Positions 30,861 to 32,617 of a stretch of DNA of 32,617 nucleotides are shown here, piece by piece (positions within the stretch are counted from its first letter, which is position 1; each line of letters opens with the position of its first letter). Under the pieces are notes generated by a model. That model searched no databases and had not been told where the DNA came from. It worked only from the letters and a program-made list of their open reading frames with translations. The DNA comes from Bacilli bacterium (GTDB lineage: Bacteria; Bacillota_I; Bacilli_A; RFN20; CAG-826). The position numbers were made by a program, and so were the translations under genes. The stretch covers positions 1-32,617 of the forward strand of contig JAGBLL010000047.1 of assembly GCA_017635465.1 (NCBI GenBank), written 5' to 3'.

Positions 30861-32214
30861 TCCCTACATTACCAGCCTTGCCATTCCAATTAATATAATC
30901 TTCATTCAAGAACTGGTCTGTGACAGGAATATATTTTTTAGAAGGATTAGATAATCCTACTTTAGGCATTAAGAAATTATCATTATTGTTTTGCCTATAA
31001 ATTCTCATAATGTTATAAGCACCAACTATATCAGCGTTATAAACGTTGCTATATTCTTTAAATAAACCTCTATAAACCCTATTACTTTTATTTGCGAATT
31101 CTTTACAAACATTAAGACTATTAGGGGAACAAATAGATGAATAAGCTTCACTAACTTTAATTAATTCAATGCCAACTAGTTTTAACTTATAATCTAGTAG
31201 TCTATAAATCTTTGAAAAGTTGATAGCCCTGACATTCTGGTTGAAGCGGTGCTTTTCTTTGTTATTAGTGAATTCCTTCTTTGTTTTTAATAAACCTGAT
31301 AAATCACCGATTATAACTTTTGAGACATCATGAGATAAACAATAATCAACAATTGTTCTTGTGGCTCTATGTAAAACTAACTTAATCCTTTTATTCTTCA
31401 TGTCATATAAATGCTTAATCCTACGCGTTACCTCTCCTTTCTTATGATTTGGATAGCATTTATCAAAAAGCGATTGATAATAAGCAATCTTTTTTGAGAA
31501 ATAGTAATTGGTATTTAAAAGAGAATGACCTGAGACAATAAAAGAAGAACCGTTATTGTCATAAACTGAAAGCAGGTTTTTAACTCCAATATCAATACTT
31601 ATATAGTGCTTATTATCTTCGATTTGTTTTTTAATATCTTTTTCATATATCACATAGACCTTATATCTATCTTTATCGAGATAGCAAAACTCAATTTGTT
31701 TAATATCTTCAAAGTGTCTTTTTAACTTGATGTAGAAGAAGTTATCACTAATTTGATATTTATCATTAAGGTGTTCTTTGAGCTTTTTAGGAATAGAAAA
31801 ACGAATCTTATCATTAGTAACTTTGAAACCATTTGATAGATAGTTAATGTTCATATGGTAACCATCTTTCTTATAGTAAGGTGGTTGTGGCTCGTTTTTA
31901 CTATCTTTAATAGGAACATCTTTATTTTTCTTCTCCCATTTATAGTGGAGTGTTAAGTATGACTTCCATGAACGATCTAAGATGGCTAAAATTTCTTGAC
32001 TGGTTTGAGAAGGTAATGATTTATACCAAATATCATCTTTTAATCTTTTCTTTTGATCATACCAATTTGGCACCACATCAAAGCCAAGAGTTTTATATTC
32101 TTTTCTTTCATAATTACCAACGTTGAACAATTTAGAAGCAGCGTATGTTAAATGACCTAGGATAATCCCTAGTTTGTTATTAACTTTAATTTCAAATTGG
32201 TAAGTAAGTAACAT
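30769..32214 (-). CDS. tnpB: TnpB-type RNA-guided nuclease, variant RuvC site
   Basis: A 481-residue TnpB (OrfB). The RuvC-I motif SIDIGVKN has Asp208, and the RuvC-III motif NADIVGAYNI has Asp395. At the usual RuvC-II glutamate the sequence reads VIIGDLSG (Gly303-Asp304), so the standard Glu is missing. The zinc-finger region keeps only Cys362 and Cys370; the second CxxC pair is absent. Variants with GDL at this site and a degenerate finger exist in the family, so the gene need not be dead, and the frame is intact. The C-terminus past RuvC-III is long (about 80 residues) and its DNA folds into hairpins. It is convergent with kdgK. The start follows the tnpA remnant stop by two bases. Confidence 0.88.
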   Translation of the reverse strand: MLLTYQFEIKVNNKLGIILGHLTYAASKLFNVGNYERKEYKTLGFDVVPNWYDQKKRLKDDIWYKSLPSQTSQEILAILDRSWKSYLTLHYKWEKKNKDVPIKDSKNEPQPPYYKKDGYHMNINYLSNGFKVTNDKIRFSIPKKLKEHLNDKYQISDNFFYIKLKRHFEDIKQIEFCYLDKDRYKVYVIYEKDIKKQIEDNKHYISIDIGVKNLLSVYDNNGSSFIVSGHSLLNTNYYFSKKIAYYQSLFDKCYPNHKKGEVTRRIKHLYDMKNKRIKLVLHRATRTIVDYCLSHDVSKVIIGDLSGLLKTKKEFTNNKEKHRFNQNVRAINFSKIYRLLDYKLKLVGIELIKVSEAYSSICSPNSLNVCKEFANKSNRVYRGLFKEYSNVYNADIVGAYNIMRIYRQNNNDNFLMPKVGLSNPSKKYIPVTDQFLNEDYINWNGKAGNVGISGRNYPTGDELIALINQFMTKMLGNSIAE

Positions 32215-32216
32215 TT

Positions 32217-32365
32217 TTATTCCTTTTCTTGGTTTTGAATATATCTTTTAATTGCTTCTTCAGAAATGGAGCCTACTATCTCAACATAATAAGAAGGATT
32301 CCATAGTTCATCGTTCCATAATTAATGTTAAAAACACACGTTCTATTGTGTCTTAATTTTTCCAT
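32217..32365 (-). pseudogene. tnpA (Y1 transposase) remnant, internal deletion
   Basis: Reading from the ATG at 32365, the first 16 codons give MEKLRHNRTCVFNINY, the N-terminus of IS200-type TnpA. Ending at the TAA 32217-32219, in another frame, about 34 codons give a tail with ELWNPSYYVEIVGSIS, EEAIKRYIQNQ and EKE, the TnpA C-terminus. The HUH motif and the catalytic Tyr between them are gone. The 149-base remnant is not a multiple of three, so the two parts are out of frame. A clean internal deletion is the simplest explanation. Confidence 0.82.
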
Positions 32366-32373
32366 AGGTTTTC

Positions 32374-32401
32374 CTACATATAGTATAGCAAAAATATGTA
32401 G
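32374..32401 (-). repeat. Left-end hairpin of the IS200/IS605 element
   Basis: CTACATAT (32374-32381) and ATATGTAG (32394-32401) are a perfect 8-bp inverted repeat around a 12-base loop, 8 bases upstream of the tnpA remnant start. TnpA proteins bind such subterminal hairpins. Confidence 0.65.
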
Positions 32402-32452
32402 ATTATTCCACATAATATTTATATTATTTATCTTATTCTAACTTGAAATACT

Positions 32453-32493
32453 AAATTCCGTTTTCAGAATTAAAACCTTGTTTTTCGGAATTT
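32453..32493. repeat. Inverted repeat upstream of the IS30-like transposase
   Basis: AAATTCCG (32453-32460) and CGGAATTT (32486-32493) are perfect inverted copies with 25 bases between. It may be part of the IS end or an operator or hairpin before the transposase gene; which cannot be told without the other end. Bases 32402-32452 are AT-rich and show nothing further. Confidence 0.45.
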
Positions 32494-32547
32494 TCTCTTA
32501 CAAATGATATGTTTATTTTGTCATTTGCTTCCAGGAAGGAGGCTTAT

Positions 32548-32617
32548 ATGAAAAATAAGCACATGACAAAAGAGATGCGAGAACGCATCGAAAAAGGAAT
32601 AAGAGAAGGTGAATCTC
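32548..32617 (+). CDS. IS30-family-like transposase, N-terminus (cut by the window edge)
   Basis: An open frame starts at the ATG 32548 after a very strong AGGAAGGAGG ribosome binding site and runs to the window end (23 codons, MKNKHMTKEMRERIEKGIRE and on). The pattern KHMTKEMRERIEKGIREGES matches the N-terminal helix-turn-helix entry of IS30-type transposases. Only this short part is available, so another helix-turn-helix protein is possible. Confidence 0.5.
   Translation, partial: MKNKHMTKEMRERIEKGIREGES

Larger units (their letters stand above)
30757..32401 (-). mobile_element. IS200/IS605-family element with TnpB and a deleted tnpA
   Basis: The unit consists of a right-end hairpin (30772-30792) overlapping the tnpB 3' end, tnpB, the two fused ends of a tnpA gene, and a left-end hairpin (32374-32401, 8-bp stem CTACATAT/ATATGTAG with a 12-base loop). 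This is the layout of a minus-oriented IS605-type element. The exact cut sites cannot be fixed: the right end must lie between the kdgK stop (30753) and the hairpin. It cannot move by itself unless a related TnpA acts in trans. Confidence 0.8.

Noticed and set aside
32374-32401. Terminator reading for the left-end hairpin
   Set aside because: The stem is AT-rich with a 12-base loop and no T run on either side; its position before the tnpA start fits an IS left end better.

Overview
The window reads as chromosomal DNA from a low-GC, Gram-positive-type bacterium, most likely an uncultivated gut member of the Bacilli (Erysipelotrichales/RF39-like). This placement is an inference from AT-rich codon use, Shine-Dalgarno signals, many lipoproteins with TACG-type lipoboxes, and the Firmicutes gene pair Asp23/Gls24-FakA. 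TGA is used as a stop (for example at 23597-23599), so this is code 11 and not a recoded mollicute.

Layout. 1-446: 3' end of 23S rRNA and a complete 5S rRNA. 481-3766: housekeeping genes (an L-fucose-isomerase-like protein, an Asp23/Gls24 protein, fatty acid kinase FakA). 3883-22841: a polysaccharide-degradation region. It holds a lipoprotein GH43, a cytoplasmic GH2 on the minus strand, a lipoprotein GH78 alpha-L-rhamnosidase, two large domain-swapped GH3 enzymes with a membrane segment at each end, a second cytoplasmic GH2, an SGNH-esterase lipoprotein, two lipoproteins of unknown function, a small four-helix membrane protein and a DUF6273-like surface protein. 22886-25780: a LytTR-type two-component system facing a convergent AraC regulator. 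25888-30753: a complete glucuronate pathway in one operon (uxuA, SDR-type mannonate oxidoreductase, uxaC, KDPG aldolase, KDG kinase). 30757-32617: an IS200/IS605-type element with an unusual TnpB, a collapsed tnpA remnant and likely RNA-guide structure, then the start of an IS30-like transposase cut by the window edge.

How the genes fit together (inference). Surface enzymes strip rhamnose, arabinose/xylose-type and beta-linked sugars and perhaps acyl groups from a glycan. Glucuronides or short oligosaccharides are imported by a transporter that is not in this window, and cytoplasmic GH2 enzymes cut them. The operon then takes D-glucuronate through fructuronate, mannonate, KDG and KDPG to pyruvate and glyceraldehyde-3-phosphate. 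Rhamnosidase plus GH2 plus glucuronate catabolism suggests a substrate with rhamnosyl-glucuronic acid ends, such as plant arabinogalactan or gum.

The points most worth a second look are the pair of membrane-spanning domain-swapped GH3s with their companion lipoproteins, and the TnpB element. That element has no glutamate at the usual RuvC-II site, lacks a second zinc-binding cysteine pair, carries three consecutive hairpins inside its 3' coding end, and has a tnpA reduced to its two ends.
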